64,000 bases of DNA from Planctomycetota bacterium (GCA_023432465.1 JAEYUO010000076.1:1-64000), one strand, 5' to 3'; counted from the stretch's first letter, positions 44,774 through 54,554 are shown. Numbers and translations: made by a program. Notes: a model not told the origin generated them from the letters alone.

Positions 44774-46129
44774 TCACTGACCGACCGGCTTCTCCTCCTC
44801 GACGATCGGCTCGGGGCACGGCAGGCCGGCCTCCTTGAGCAGTGCATCGATCTTTGCCGCCTTGTCGGCGAGCTTGCCGCCCGGGTGCAGCCCGTTGTGA
44901 CGGACCTTCCCGGCCGGATCGATAATCGCCACGTGCGGGATGCCGCGGACTCCATAGGCGGGGTTGAAGACCTCCTGATCGCTGAACGCGACGGGCCAGG
45001 TGACCTCCATGTCCTTCACGAAGCCGACCATCAACTCCTTCTCCTTGGCCGGGTCACCCTTGGTGTCGGTGCGTTCGCGGGTCTTGGGGTTGGAGTGCGA
45101 ACCCTGGATGCTGGTCACACCGAGGATCGTCACCGGGTATCCCTCATAGCGCTTCTGCAGTTCGCGCACGTTCGGGAAGCTGCCGATGCATGGTCCGCAC
45201 CATGTCGCCCAGAAGTCCACCACCACGACGCGGCCCTTCAGGTCCGCGAGGCTCTTGATCTTCTCATCGGTGGACCAGTTGAAGGTGATCGCCGGAGCGG
45301 GGTTGTCCATCAACTGGCCCTTGGCGAACGGGCCATCGAGATACGCCAGCGAACGGTTGAGGTACTTCACCAGCGACGATTCGGTGCCATCCTCGGACTT
45401 CGGCGATGCGGCAATGGCGGTCTCAACCGCCTTGACCGTCTTCGTGCGGATGCGCTCCTTGACGGCGGCGTCGATCTTGTCATCCTCGGAGACGGTGTCA
45501 AAGAACCCGACCGTTGATGCTGCGGTCGCGGGCGAGAGCTTCTTGCTCAGGAGCGGCTCGACGGCCTCGATCAGCTTCGCTTCGCGCGCCACCTCATCAT
45601 CAATGAACCCCAGGCGACGGAAGACATCCCCGCCCTCGGTCTCAGACTCCAGCAACTCGCCCACCGCCGGGTGCATCACCGCCTTCTTGTACGCCGCGGC
45701 GATGCCGACCTGCTGCTCGCGCCGCGCCTCGGGTGTCCGCTCCGCCGCGTCGGGGTAGTTCACAACGCAGAGCATCGCCGCGCGAGCGCCATCGGCATCC
45801 TTTGCCTCGGCCAACTCAGCCAGCCGCGGCGCGATCACCTTCTTCGTCTCGGGAAGCCGGGTGAACAACCCTGCCCGGCTGAGCTTCTGAAGCTGCGCGA
45901 TCGTCGCCTCTTCGAGCGAGATCGTCGCGATCCCCTCTTCCGCCGCGGCCTTCATCGCCCGCGTGGACTCCGCCCGGTCCGTCGATGACTTCCCGGCATC
46001 CTGCACCTTGGTGATGAGTGCATCGATCTGCTCGTCGGTCGGAGGTGCGCCCAACACGGACGAAGTCATGCCCATCGCCGTTCCGGCGGCAAGGACGGTG
46101 GCCAGAAACACGTTTCGAAACGCTCGCAT
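44774..46129 (-). CDS. secreted TlpA/ResA-like thioredoxin-fold protein
   Basis: The 451-residue product has a signal peptide (FLATVLAAGTAMGMTSSVLG, residues 8-27), a long helical domain (about 30-290) and a C-terminal thioredoxin domain. The redox motif is WATWCGPC at about residues 335-342, and the cis-Pro loop is VRGIPHVAIID. It should act outside the cytoplasm as a thiol-disulfide reductase. The helical half is not a known partner domain to me. AGGAG lies 7 nt before ATG 46129 and a strong terminator follows, so it is a single-gene unit. Confidence 0.88.
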   Translation of the reverse strand: MRAFRNVFLATVLAAGTAMGMTSSVLGAPPTDEQIDALITKVQDAGKSSTDRAESTRAMKAAAEEGIATISLEEATIAQLQKLSRAGLFTRLPETKKVIAPRLAELAEAKDADGARAAMLCVVNYPDAAERTPEARREQQVGIAAAYKKAVMHPAVGELLESETEGGDVFRRLGFIDDEVAREAKLIEAVEPLLSKKLSPATAASTVGFFDTVSEDDKIDAAVKERIRTKTVKAVETAIAASPKSEDGTESSLVKYLNRSLAYLDGPFAKGQLMDNPAPAITFNWSTDEKIKSLADLKGRVVVVDFWATWCGPCIGSFPNVRELQKRYEGYPVTILGVTSIQGSHSNPKTRERTDTKGDPAKEKELMVGFVKDMEVTWPVAFSDQEVFNPAYGVRGIPHVAIIDPAGKVRHNGLHPGGKLADKAAKIDALLKEAGLPCPEPIVEEEKPVGQ

Positions 46130-46325
46130 GTGAAGCTCCTGCCCGCCTCCCGCTGAATCGTTCGCATCCGGCCGCTCCCAGACGGCGGCCGATTCGTACA
46201 TTGTGACCAATCTGTACCCCCCAACGCAAGTCCCGTTGCCCAAGGCGGGAGTTGCAAACCACCTGCGAAGTCTGGTAGGATCCCGCTCGGGATCGAACCG
46301 GCCAGGGAAGGCCAGGAATGCTCGC

Positions 46326-47564
46326 ATGGGCCCTCCTCTTCCGGTGCTCACCCTGCTTGGCCTGCTGTGCGCGATGGCCGCACACCCCGCGGCCAAAGGC
46401 CTACCCGCGCTCGCTCAGTCCACACAGCACGCCGCCCCGACCACCCCGCCCGGCACGAGCGGCCGGCCGGTTACCGCGCGCAAGGTGCTGCACCTTCACG
46501 TTCGGGGCGACCTCGACAGCCTTCGACTCGCGCGCGACTTTGCCGAAGCGCTGGCCACCGCCCGTGCGGATGGTGTCGAAGTCGTCCTGCTCGAACTCTC
46601 CGGTGATCGATGGCGGGCCGATGTCGTCCACGCCATGTCCAAGGCGCTGCGCGAGGCCCCGAGCCCCGGGAGCCCGCCTCATGCGAACTCCCGGCGCATC
46701 CTCGCGCTGCTCGATGATGAAGTGGACCGGCGGGTGGGCTTCGGACAGGCCGCGCTCGCGATGCTCGCCGATGCCTGCACGCTGACGCCGCGAACGAGCA
46801 TCACGTTCGAAGCTTCGGACGATCTTCGATCGACCGCCTCCCCTGAGACGGATTGGGAGCGAGTTGATCGAGAGTTGCAGGGGATGATCTATCTCGCAGC
46901 GAAGGATCGACAGGCCGATGTGCTGCTCGCCGCGTTGCTGCCGAGGCCTTCCGGCCCGCTCTGGGCCGCGCCCGCGCCCGATCCCGCCCTGCCCTGGCGG
47001 CTGACGACCAATCGCCCCGAGCACGCCTCCGCAGCATTGCTCGTTCCTGTTGAGGTAGAGGGACGCCTCGCACGCGTCCAGGTCGATGGCACGCTCGCTG
47101 TGCGTCTGGGCATCACGACCTGCCAGGCAAAGGATGTCGGGCAGTTGCTGGCAAGCCAGGACCTTCGCGCCCGGCCCATTCTCCGCAGGGAACTGGTGAG
47201 CGGCTTGAACGATGCGCGCACCCGGCTCAACCGGCTGGTGCAGCAACTCGACGACGGGCTGCGCGCCGTGAGCATCGACCTCGCGCAGGCGAGCAAGCTC
47301 CGCGGCCAGGATGCGCCGCGCCAGAAGCGGGAGGCGGGGGACCGTTCCGGCCGCGCAGTCACCGAGGCCGAGCGGCGACTGCTCGATGCCGAGGCCGTGA
47401 TGACCTACTATCCGGAACTGCTGGCCGATCTCCCGCCGGGACGCACGCCGATCGGACAGGACCCCGAAAAGCACCCCATGCTGTGGCGGTGGCGATTCCA
47501 GGACCTGCGGAACGAGATCGACACGCTCCGGGCCTCGGCCGAGGCTCTCTCGCGGACGCCGTGA
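46326..47564 (+). CDS. secreted protein, possible degenerate Clp/NfeD-type fold
   Basis: The 412-residue product has a signal peptide (LPVLTLLGLLCAMAAHPAAKG). Residues 45-115 follow the pattern of NfeD/ClpP-fold peptidases: VLHLHVRGDLDSL, then ARADGVEVVLLELSGD, then a region where a small Ser-Gly motif would be expected but is replaced by RWRADVV. The catalytic Ser is therefore not visible. The later half is alpha-helical and charged. The resemblance is by pattern only. It is divergent from the TlpA-like gene across 196 bp. Confidence 0.6.
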   Translation: MGPPLPVLTLLGLLCAMAAHPAAKGLPALAQSTQHAAPTTPPGTSGRPVTARKVLHLHVRGDLDSLRLARDFAEALATARADGVEVVLLELSGDRWRADVVHAMSKALREAPSPGSPPHANSRRILALLDDEVDRRVGFGQAALAMLADACTLTPRTSITFEASDDLRSTASPETDWERVDRELQGMIYLAAKDRQADVLLAALLPRPSGPLWAAPAPDPALPWRLTTNRPEHASAALLVPVEVEGRLARVQVDGTLAVRLGITTCQAKDVGQLLASQDLRARPILRRELVSGLNDARTRLNRLVQQLDDGLRAVSIDLAQASKLRGQDAPRQKREAGDRSGRAVTEAERRLLDAEAVMTYYPELLADLPPGRTPIGQDPEKHPMLWRWRFQDLRNEIDTLRASAEALSRTP

Positions 47565-47594
47565 CGAGGCCGCTTCGCGCGCCGACAATAGCCC

Positions 47595-48092
47595 ATGGAA
47601 CCCACCGGATCCCCAGCGCCCCATCCGCACATGCAGGATGCCCGCGCCATCGCGCACACCAGAACCCTCTTCTGGCACAACGTGGTGCGCGAGATGCTCA
47701 ACGACCTGTCGATCATGTGCCAGACCCACCCGGACCTGTTCGACGGCCGATTCGGGATCGTGACCCATCAGGGCGTCCGCGTGGGCATCAAGAGCATCTT
47801 CCCGCTGTTTGCCTGCAGCATCCCCGGCACCTCGTGGGAGCGCGAGGCATCCGTCGCCGTCCAGTGCACCGTCTTCCGGATCGCAACCCCCGATGGCGAG
47901 ATCTACACGCTCCCCGTCCACGAGATCGCGGCGGTGCACTCCATGACACCGGAGCTCATCGAGCAGATGTCCCGGGCGGAACAGGAGATCGAAGGGGACC
48001 AGGAGGGGGAGAAGCGTCCCTTCGGGCTCGCCGCCTTCACTGCCCTCCCCAAGGTGCCGACGCCGGGCCTTGAGGCCGAGTCAGCGATCTGA
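47595..48092 (+). CDS. hypothetical protein, unknown
   Basis: The 165-residue product has no signal peptide or membrane segment. A central domain (about residues 25-120) has the pattern FWHNVVREMLNDLSIM, then GVRVGIKSIFPLFACS, then IYTLPVHEIAAVHSMTPELI, suggesting a small alpha/beta fold. I do not recognise it. It follows the previous gene by 30 bp and is probably co-transcribed. Confidence 0.6.
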   Translation: MEPTGSPAPHPHMQDARAIAHTRTLFWHNVVREMLNDLSIMCQTHPDLFDGRFGIVTHQGVRVGIKSIFPLFACSIPGTSWEREASVAVQCTVFRIATPDGEIYTLPVHEIAAVHSMTPELIEQMSRAEQEIEGDQEGEKRPFGLAAFTALPKVPTPGLEAESAI

Positions 48093-48240
48093 ACCCACGC
48101 CGCCGGAGGCCCCCGAGGAATCCGCAACCCGGGTACGGAACGAACATACGCTTGCTCGAAGGGTCGGGTCCGTCTCCTACGGTGCCCCGGCGACATCGAA
48201 TCCCGGGTCCCCGGGCGTCACCGCGAGGGTATCTCCGACC

Positions 48241-48999
48241 ATGGCCCAGCCCACCACGCTCATCGCCATCCCCGTCTACAACGAGGAGAAGTACGTCTGC
48301 CGTGTGCTGGCCCATGTGCTGGAGTACGCCGATGACGTCCTGGTCATCGATGACGGCTCCACCGACCGCACGACCACCCTGCTCCCGAAGTTCCCTGTCG
48401 ATGTCATCCGCCACGCCGTCAACCGCGGCTACGGTCGCTCGATGCGCGACGCCTTCGACTGGGCGCGGCTCAATCGCTACGACTGGGTCATCACCATGGA
48501 CTGTGATGAGCAGCACGAGCCCACCGCCATCCCCACGTTCGTGCAGGCCGCCCGCGAGAACCGCTGGGATGTCATCTCCGGCTCTCGCTATCTGCGCCGC
48601 GACGATGCGATCGACTCGCCCCCGCCCGAACGGCGCAACATCAATCACCTCATCACCGATGAGATCAACCAGCGCCTCGGCATGAATCTGACCGACTCTT
48701 TCTGCGGCTTCAAGGCCTATCGGGTCGATGCGCTCAAGCGTCTGAGACTCAGCGAGAACGGGTACGCCTTTCCCATGCAGTTCTGGGTGCAGGCGGCCGC
48801 GGCGGGTCTGCGGATCACCGAAACCCCGGTGAAGCTCATCTATAACGATCCCAACCGGACCTTTGGCGGTCCGCTGAACGATGCCGACACCCGGCTGCGC
48901 CACTATCGCCAGGTTCTCCATTGCGAGCTCGAACGGTGCGCCGACAGGCTTCCTCCTTCCTCGCTCGACGGCATCGATGCGGGCTGCAGGTGCGGCTGA
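48241..48999 (+). CDS. family 2 glycosyltransferase (DPM1/polyprenyl-phosphate sugar type)
   Basis: The 252-residue product has IAIPVYNEEKYV at the start, VIDDGSTDRT (Asp for nucleotide binding) at about residue 35, and TMDCDEQHEP as the metal-binding DxD region. ISGSRY and CGFKAYR follow, as in dolichyl-phosphate mannose synthase-like enzymes that make polyprenyl-phosphate sugars. There is no C-terminal membrane domain, so it is the short soluble version. The start is ATG 48241. Acceptor and donor are unknown. Confidence 0.88.
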   Translation: MAQPTTLIAIPVYNEEKYVCRVLAHVLEYADDVLVIDDGSTDRTTTLLPKFPVDVIRHAVNRGYGRSMRDAFDWARLNRYDWVITMDCDEQHEPTAIPTFVQAARENRWDVISGSRYLRRDDAIDSPPPERRNINHLITDEINQRLGMNLTDSFCGFKAYRVDALKRLRLSENGYAFPMQFWVQAAAAGLRITETPVKLIYNDPNRTFGGPLNDADTRLRHYRQVLHCELERCADRLPPSSLDGIDAGCRCG

Positions 49000-49060
49000 G
49001 CGGCCGGCCCGCCCGCGATCGGCTCTTCAGCCCACCCCCTTCCCTACGCTCTGTGCAGCG

Positions 49061-50449
49061 ATGACACCCGCATGCGATGAAGCAGAGAGTGGCAAGGCGT
49101 GCCCGGCGAGCGACGCCGCGGAACTGATCATCCGGCCCCAGCCCGGCGCATGGCGAGCCGCCGTCTCTTCGTTCGCAACCAACACCCAGAAGAGCGAGTT
49201 CCGCCGGCAGCTCGGCCTGCCGCACGATCGGCCGGTGATCATGTCCGGCCATCAGGCCCAGATCTGGCACCCGGGGATCCTCGCCAAGCTGCTGGCGATG
49301 GATGCCGCCGCTCGGGCGACCGTTGCAACTCCCGCGTGGGTCGTCGTCGATCACGATGAGAACGAGCCGCTCCGCATACGCGCACCGTTCATCGATTCCC
49401 AGGGCCGTCTCGCCGCGGCCGAGTTTGGCCCCGCGAAGCGCGACAACGGTACACCCGCCTGCCGAGAGCCCGCCTGGACCCCGAGCGTGGATTGGTCTCT
49501 CCCCGCCGGAAGCCAGAGTGCAGCCCCCGGTGTCCACGCCGGGCTGGCGAGGGTCCGCGCGGCCCTTCTGCGGCACGCCGGCGCTCCGAACGCGGCATCG
49601 CAGGCCGCGGCGGCGGCGTTCGATCTTGCACGAGACCTTGCACCTCCCCCAGCCCTTGTTCCCGCGACATCGCTCGCCAGGACGACGCTCTTTGCACACT
49701 TGGTCGCCAGGATGCGCGAAGATCCCCGCGCCTGCGCGGAGTCGCACAACGCCGCCGTGCGCGCGTTCCCCAGCGAACGCATCGCGCCACTGACGGTCGA
49801 TGGCGACACGGTGGAACTCCCGCTCTGGACGCTCGGACCGGCCATGGGCTCGCCGCGCCGCAAGGTGCACTCCGCGCAACTCGCGAGTCTGCCGATCGAC
49901 AGCCTCGCGCCCCGCGCGCTGCTGCTGACCGGGCTGATGCGGCTTGCCGGGTGCGAGCTGTTCATCCACGGGCTCGGCGGGGAGCGATACGACCGCATCA
50001 CCGAAGTGTGGCTGGAGAACTGGCTGGGCCAGCGGCTCGCCCCAACGGCCATGGCGACCGCGACCATGCACCTTCGTGTTCCTGGGTGCTGGCCGTCGGA
50101 GCAGTCGATCGCTCACGCATCCTGGACGGCCCACCACGCCAGGCACGACCCCAGTCTGCTCGGCGATACCGGCCGCGCACGCCGCAAGTCCGATCTGATC
50201 GAGCAGATCCGGCAAGCCCCGCGCAAGAGCCGCGAGCGACTTGAGCTCTATCGCTCGCTCCACAGCCTCCTGCGGGAATCTCACGCCGAGCACGCGCCAA
50301 CCCTGTCCTCACTCGATCGCGATGCCGCGGCGATGCAGGTGCGATCAAGCGAAGCGGCGATCGCGTCGGACCGGACATGGGCGTTCCCGCTCTTCGAACC
50401 GGACCAGCTCGCTGCGCTGCGAGCAAGCATCCACGCTCACTTCGCGTGA
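49061..50449 (+). CDS. unknown protein, weak resemblance to BshC
   Basis: The 462-residue product is soluble. Motifs such as VIMSGHQAQIWHPGILAKL (about residue 58), VVVDHDENEPL and FIHGLGGERYDRITEVWLE are strongly patterned and suggest an enzyme. The order SGHQ-x(n)-DHDE recalls the TGQQ and EDHD motifs of the bacillithiol enzyme BshC, but this is a weak visual match. The last 13 bp overlap the convergent RNA methyltransferase gene. Confidence 0.6.
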   Translation: MTPACDEAESGKACPASDAAELIIRPQPGAWRAAVSSFATNTQKSEFRRQLGLPHDRPVIMSGHQAQIWHPGILAKLLAMDAAARATVATPAWVVVDHDENEPLRIRAPFIDSQGRLAAAEFGPAKRDNGTPACREPAWTPSVDWSLPAGSQSAAPGVHAGLARVRAALLRHAGAPNAASQAAAAAFDLARDLAPPPALVPATSLARTTLFAHLVARMREDPRACAESHNAAVRAFPSERIAPLTVDGDTVELPLWTLGPAMGSPRRKVHSAQLASLPIDSLAPRALLLTGLMRLAGCELFIHGLGGERYDRITEVWLENWLGQRLAPTAMATATMHLRVPGCWPSEQSIAHASWTAHHARHDPSLLGDTGRARRKSDLIEQIRQAPRKSRERLELYRSLHSLLRESHAEHAPTLSSLDRDAAAMQVRSSEAAIASDRTWAFPLFEPDQLAALRASIHAHFA

Positions 50450-51339
50450 CCCGGAGCCGGAGCCGGAGCCAGAGCAAACAGTGCGATCGCCGAGGCTACG
50501 GCGACATTCAGCGAGTCGGCAGGCGCGCCGCTCGGACCGATCGGCATATCGATGCGCACGCGGGCATCGGTCTTGGCCATCGCGGTTTCGGTCAGGCCCG
50601 TCCCCTCGGTGCCCATCAGGATCGCGCACCGCTTCGCAACAGGCTCTCCTCGCAGACCTGCGGCACGTCCCCCCGCTCCTGCTGCCACGTCGCGAATGTC
50701 ACGCGATCCCGGACCCGGTGTCATGGCGAGCAATTCAATCCCCGCCTCCCGGAGCCGGTCGAGATCACCGGGCCAGCTTTCCAGCCGAGTCCAGGGAATG
50801 AGCAGCGCATGCCCCGTCGATACACGCAGCGCCTTGCGGTACAGCGGGTCGGCAGTCCCCGGCGACAACAAGACCGTCACACCCGCGCCGCCAAGCGCTG
50901 CGGCGTTCCGAAAGATCGACCCGATGTTGTCGTGGTTGTACAGATCCTCCAGCACCACAAACGGCCCGCCCCGCCCCAGCAGTTCCTCCAGCCTGGGCGG
51001 CCGCGGCCGGATTCCCGCCCCCAGAATGCCCCGATGGATGTTGAACCCGACGATCTCATTGAGAACGCCCGGGTCGGCGACATAGACCGGAATGTCATCC
51101 GGGAGCGACTCGATCACATCGCGCAAGATCTCCACACGGTTCGGAGCGATGAACAGGGATCGAGCGCGATACGTGGATTCGAGCAGCCGACGGACAACCA
51201 GCTCGCCCTCGGCGATGAACAGGCCGCGATGCCCCTCGGGGTCAAACGGGTCCGCCCGCTGAAGCAGCTCGTGATCGCGCAGGTTGCGATAGTCCGCAAC
51301 GCGGGGATCGTCGAGGGAATCGATGGTGACGAGTCTCAC
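50437..51339 (-). CDS. TrmH/SpoU-family RNA 2'-O-methyltransferase
   Basis: The 300-residue product methylates ribose 2'-OH in tRNA or rRNA with SAM. An N-terminal substrate-binding domain of about 100 residues (GLFIAEGELVVRRLLES) is followed by the SPOUT domain with VVLEDLYNHDNIGSIFRNA (motif 1), ILMGTEGTGL (motif 2) and SLNVAVASAIALF (motif 3). The three motifs complete the trefoil knot. The end is Ala/Pro-rich. Target is unknown; the N-terminal domain suggests rRNA or tRNA like RlmB or TsnR. It overlaps the convergent upstream gene by 13 bp. Confidence 0.9.
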   Translation of the reverse strand: MRLVTIDSLDDPRVADYRNLRDHELLQRADPFDPEGHRGLFIAEGELVVRRLLESTYRARSLFIAPNRVEILRDVIESLPDDIPVYVADPGVLNEIVGFNIHRGILGAGIRPRPPRLEELLGRGGPFVVLEDLYNHDNIGSIFRNAAALGGAGVTVLLSPGTADPLYRKALRVSTGHALLIPWTRLESWPGDLDRLREAGIELLAMTPGPGSRDIRDVAAGAGGRAAGLRGEPVAKRCAILMGTEGTGLTETAMAKTDARVRIDMPIGPSGAPADSLNVAVASAIALFALAPAPAPGHAK

Positions 51340-51360
51340 GGAGGCGGGGGGGCGAGGGTA

Positions 51361-52521
51361 TCAGCCCAGCTTCTTGAGGCGCATCTGCAGTTCGTCAACG
51401 TTGGGGGAGGACTCGATCGCGGTGCGGACGTGGATGTACTCGCCCTCGACCAGCTCCACCAGCGACTGGTTGAAGTCCTTCATCCCCATCTGCTGCGCTT
51501 CGATCGTGTTGAAGTACTCGCGAAGGTCGCCCTCGCGGCCCTCCAGGATGTGCTTCCGCACGACCGAGTTGTTGATGAGGATCTCCAGCGCGGGGATGCG
51601 GTGAATCTCCGGTCGCAGCGTCGGCAGCAGCTTCTGATACACAAACGCCCGCATCTGATACCCCAGGATCTTGCGGACCTGCTCGACCTCCTCCTGCTCG
51701 AACAGGCCGTAGATACGGCTGAAGGTCTGCGTGGTGCTCGACGCGTGGATCGTTCCGTACACAAGGTGGCCCGTCTCGGCGGCGTGCAGCGCGGCCTCGA
51801 AGGTCTCCTTGTCGCGCATTTCGCCGACGAGCACGATGTCCGGATTCTCGCGGACCAGCGCACGCAGCGCGATCTTGAAGTCCAGGCAGTCGATGCCGAT
51901 CTCGCGCTGATTGACCGTCGCCTTCTTGTCGTTGAAGATGTACTCGATCGGGTCTTCGATCGTCACGATGTGCACCGGCTTGCGCTCGTTCACGTAGTCG
52001 AGCATCGCTGCGATCGTCGTCGACTTACCCGAGCCCGTCACGCCGCACAGCAGCACGATGCCCTGGGGCTGCATGGCGATCTCAGACATGATCGGCGGGA
52101 GGTACAGCTCATCAAACCGCCGGATCTTCGACGTGATGAGTCGTGCCGCGACGGCCAGCTTGCCGCGAGCCTGGAACAGGTTCACACGGAAGCGGTTGGA
52201 TTCGTCGTAGTCGTACGCAAAGTCCACCGAGCCGAAGTGCCGCAGGTCCTTGAACTGCTCCTCATCGAGGATGTGCTTGGCGATCGCCAGGAACTCCTCG
52301 CTCGTCACCGGCGTCGTGTCCAGCGGCTTGAGCGCGCCGCGAAGCCGGATCTTCGGCTTCTGACCCGTCTTCATGATCAGGTCCGACGCCTCGAATTTGA
52401 TCGCGGCCTTGAGGAAGTCGCCAAACCGCGTCTCATGCGGATCGTGCTTGGCATCGGGGTCGAGCGTGACATGCCCCGCGTGGTGCGGCGCGGACGAGAG
52501 GGAGTCTGAGGAAACGCTCAT
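51361..52521 (-). CDS. pilT: type IV pilus retraction ATPase PilT
   Basis: The 386-residue product drives pilus retraction. It has Walker A GVTGSGKSTT at about residues 160-169, the Asp box IVTIEDPIEY, Walker B NPDIVLVGEMRD, the His box TIHASSTTQTFSRI, and the AIRNLIREGK-related region near the end (REGDLREYFNTIE). The normal PilT length is 340-370; the extra is an unconserved N-terminus. ATG 52521 was chosen; GTG 52647 in the same frame would add 42 low-complexity residues. No other pilus genes adjoin it, though a pseudopilin-like gene is at 35082-36083. Confidence 0.92.
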   Translation of the reverse strand: MSVSSDSLSSAPHHAGHVTLDPDAKHDPHETRFGDFLKAAIKFEASDLIMKTGQKPKIRLRGALKPLDTTPVTSEEFLAIAKHILDEEQFKDLRHFGSVDFAYDYDESNRFRVNLFQARGKLAVAARLITSKIRRFDELYLPPIMSEIAMQPQGIVLLCGVTGSGKSTTIAAMLDYVNERKPVHIVTIEDPIEYIFNDKKATVNQREIGIDCLDFKIALRALVRENPDIVLVGEMRDKETFEAALHAAETGHLVYGTIHASSTTQTFSRIYGLFEQEEVEQVRKILGYQMRAFVYQKLLPTLRPEIHRIPALEILINNSVVRKHILEGREGDLREYFNTIEAQQMGMKDFNQSLVELVEGEYIHVRTAIESSPNVDELQMRLKKLG

Positions 52522-52871
52522 GGCGGGCCCGTTCTTGGCGCTCTGCGCGGCGGCACCATCAACGGGGCCGGCGGAGGACGCGGTTGCTTGGTCGTTCAGC
52601 ACAGATTCTGACGGCCCCCGCGGGCCGCTCCTTGGAGTGTACACCACACTTCCCGCCGTTCGAAGCCGCGGGCATCGCCCCCCGCACGCTCATCCGGGAG
52701 CGGGCGGGTCACCAGTACAGGCCGGGCTGTCACATGGCCGGCACTGCCGATACGACAAAAAGCGTCCCGCGGATTCGGGATGAACTCCCCCCGAGGCGCC
52801 CGGATCGACGAAAAAGGGCCCCGTGGTTCGCACGGGGCCCTTGGGGGGGTTGATCGGTTTCTCGCGAGGAA
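52522..52871. other. intergenic region upstream of pilT
   Basis: This stretch holds the sigma factor's terminator near 52814-52842 and the presumed pilT promoter. If pilT starts at GTG 52647 part of it is coding. No separate gene is supported. Confidence 0.5.
52809..52842 (-). terminator. terminator of the sigma factor gene
   Basis: A perfect 12-bp stem AAGGGCCCCGTG/CACGGGGCCCTT (52814-52825 and 52831-52842) with a GTTCG loop runs into TTTTTCG on the minus strand. It lies 30 bp past the sigma factor stop. Confidence 0.88.
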
Positions 52872-54032
52872 TCAGTTCAGAGCCACAAGCTGCTCGAACT
52901 TCTCCTCCGGAGGGCGCGGCTGCTGGCCGGCCTGAGCAGCCTGCCCGCCCTGCGCCGCCGCGGCGGCGGCTTCCGCGGCCGCCTGGGCCTCCTCGGCCTT
53001 CTTGGTGCCGAGGAACTTGGCCTCCAGTTCAAGGCGGATCTTCTCCATGGCCTTGTTCTGGATCTGGCGGACGCGCTCCTTGGTGACGCCGATGATCTGC
53101 CCGACCTGCTCGAGGGTCATGGGCTTCTCTTCGGTGCCGGATTCAAGCCCGAAGCGGTGCTCGATGACCGTCCGCTCGACCTGGGTCAGGTCGGCCCGGT
53201 TCTCGAGAACGATGCGCTTCACCTCTTCGGCCGCATCACGCTCGAAATCGGCCCGCTTGGTCTCGAGGAAGTTCGAGCGCTCAAGCTTGGGGTCAAAGTC
53301 GGTCGGGAAGCGCTGACGATACTTGCTGAGCTTCATGCCCTGACGGCTGAACGCCTTCAGGATCGCCCGGCAGGCATACGTCGAGAACTTGTAGCCGCGG
53401 CCCGCATCGAACTTGTCGACCGCGCGGAGCAGAGCCATGTTGCCCTCGCTGACCAGGTCCGCGAAGTCGACCTCGCTCATGCGGGTCCTCTTGGCCATGG
53501 CCAGAACCAGCGCGAGGTTGGTCTCCGCGATCTGCTCGCGGATCATCTCGGACTTGCGGTACCAGCGCAGGATCTCCTGCGCCTGCTCCGGCGTGGGCTT
53601 GCGGGTATCACTCGCCCAGATCGCCTCCTGGAAGCGAGCGACCTTGAAGCGGGCGAAGTTGAACTGGTGGAACAGCACCTTCTCCTGCGCGCCGGTCAGG
53701 ATCACCTGCTGGGTGCTCTTGACAGTCCGGCTGCGGCCGGGAGACAGGTCGTCCATCACCGGGTGATACCACGAGGTATCCGGCTTGGCGATATCCGCGC
53801 CCTGCTGATAGATCGCCTGCTCGGCGTCCTTCTCGACGAATGCCGGAGAGTCGATGTAGTCCTGCGGGTTCGCGGGGTTCAGCAGCGAAGCCAGGAGTTT
53901 CTCGTCCTCCTTGCTCAGAGCGCGCTTGACGCCCCGGGTGGCCACGCCACGGGAACCGGCTTCCACCGGCGCGGACGAGAACTGCACGCGGGTTTTCCGA
54001 CGGTGCTGTTCGAGGGGGCTTGGAGTTGACAT
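52872..54032 (-). CDS. RNA polymerase sigma-70 family factor
   Basis: The 386-residue product directs RNA polymerase. Region 2 is clear: REQIAETNLALVLAMAKRT, DLVSEGNMALLRAVDKFD (2.2) and GYKFSTYACRAILKAF (2.4). Region 4 has LEQVGQIIGVTKERVRQIQ with a normal helix-turn-helix. Region 3 is not obvious, and region 1.1 is replaced by an unrelated 80-residue N-terminus. The C-terminus is an Ala/Gln/Pro tail, so it is a group 2-like or alternative factor, not the primary one. ATG 54032 is chosen over GTG 54041. It has its own terminator. Confidence 0.9.
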   Translation of the reverse strand: MSTPSPLEQHRRKTRVQFSSAPVEAGSRGVATRGVKRALSKEDEKLLASLLNPANPQDYIDSPAFVEKDAEQAIYQQGADIAKPDTSWYHPVMDDLSPGRSRTVKSTQQVILTGAQEKVLFHQFNFARFKVARFQEAIWASDTRKPTPEQAQEILRWYRKSEMIREQIAETNLALVLAMAKRTRMSEVDFADLVSEGNMALLRAVDKFDAGRGYKFSTYACRAILKAFSRQGMKLSKYRQRFPTDFDPKLERSNFLETKRADFERDAAEEVKRIVLENRADLTQVERTVIEHRFGLESGTEEKPMTLEQVGQIIGVTKERVRQIQNKAMEKIRLELEAKFLGTKKAEEAQAAAEAAAAAAQGGQAAQAGQQPRPPEEKFEQLVALN

Positions 54033-54554
54033 GTTTACCACTTCTGCACATTCCTAGGGGCCGTTCGCCCCGCAAAGCCGAATCGGTCTTGGACCGGCTC
54101 TCGGCCCGGGAGACGGGGGCGATCTTGATCGACCCGACTCCCGGATTCCCCGCACACTTCCTTTGCCCTGTCCCGAACGCACTCAAACGGGTGTTCCCTC
54201 GTACCGTTGCGTTCCGACCAGTCTTAGCGAAATGTGCTGTTCTCGTCTCTGTACGCAGCTTTCCGTCGCAGCGTTCAGATTACCTTTCTTTCCAAACTTA
54301 CCCAGTTCCGATAGTAACGACTGACTCCAATTCCTCACACATTTGTCCGGCTTCGATTCAACCCTTGAACGCCGCCGGATTCAGGTTTCCGCTCTTGTAT
54401 ATGGGTAAACGAGCAAACTGTTCCCGGAAAACCACGCACGTACGAACAAACACCCTCAATTGGGTGATTCTCGACTCGCATCCTTGCAAAAGGCTCAGGT
54501 ACATACCCCACCCACCCCCAACTCCGTCGGGCGGCGGGCCGAACTCAAACGCGG

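Noticed and set aside
50377..52509. 710-codon open frame on the plus strand
   Set aside because: It is antisense to the SpoU methyltransferase and pilT, and contains only shadow-type sequence.
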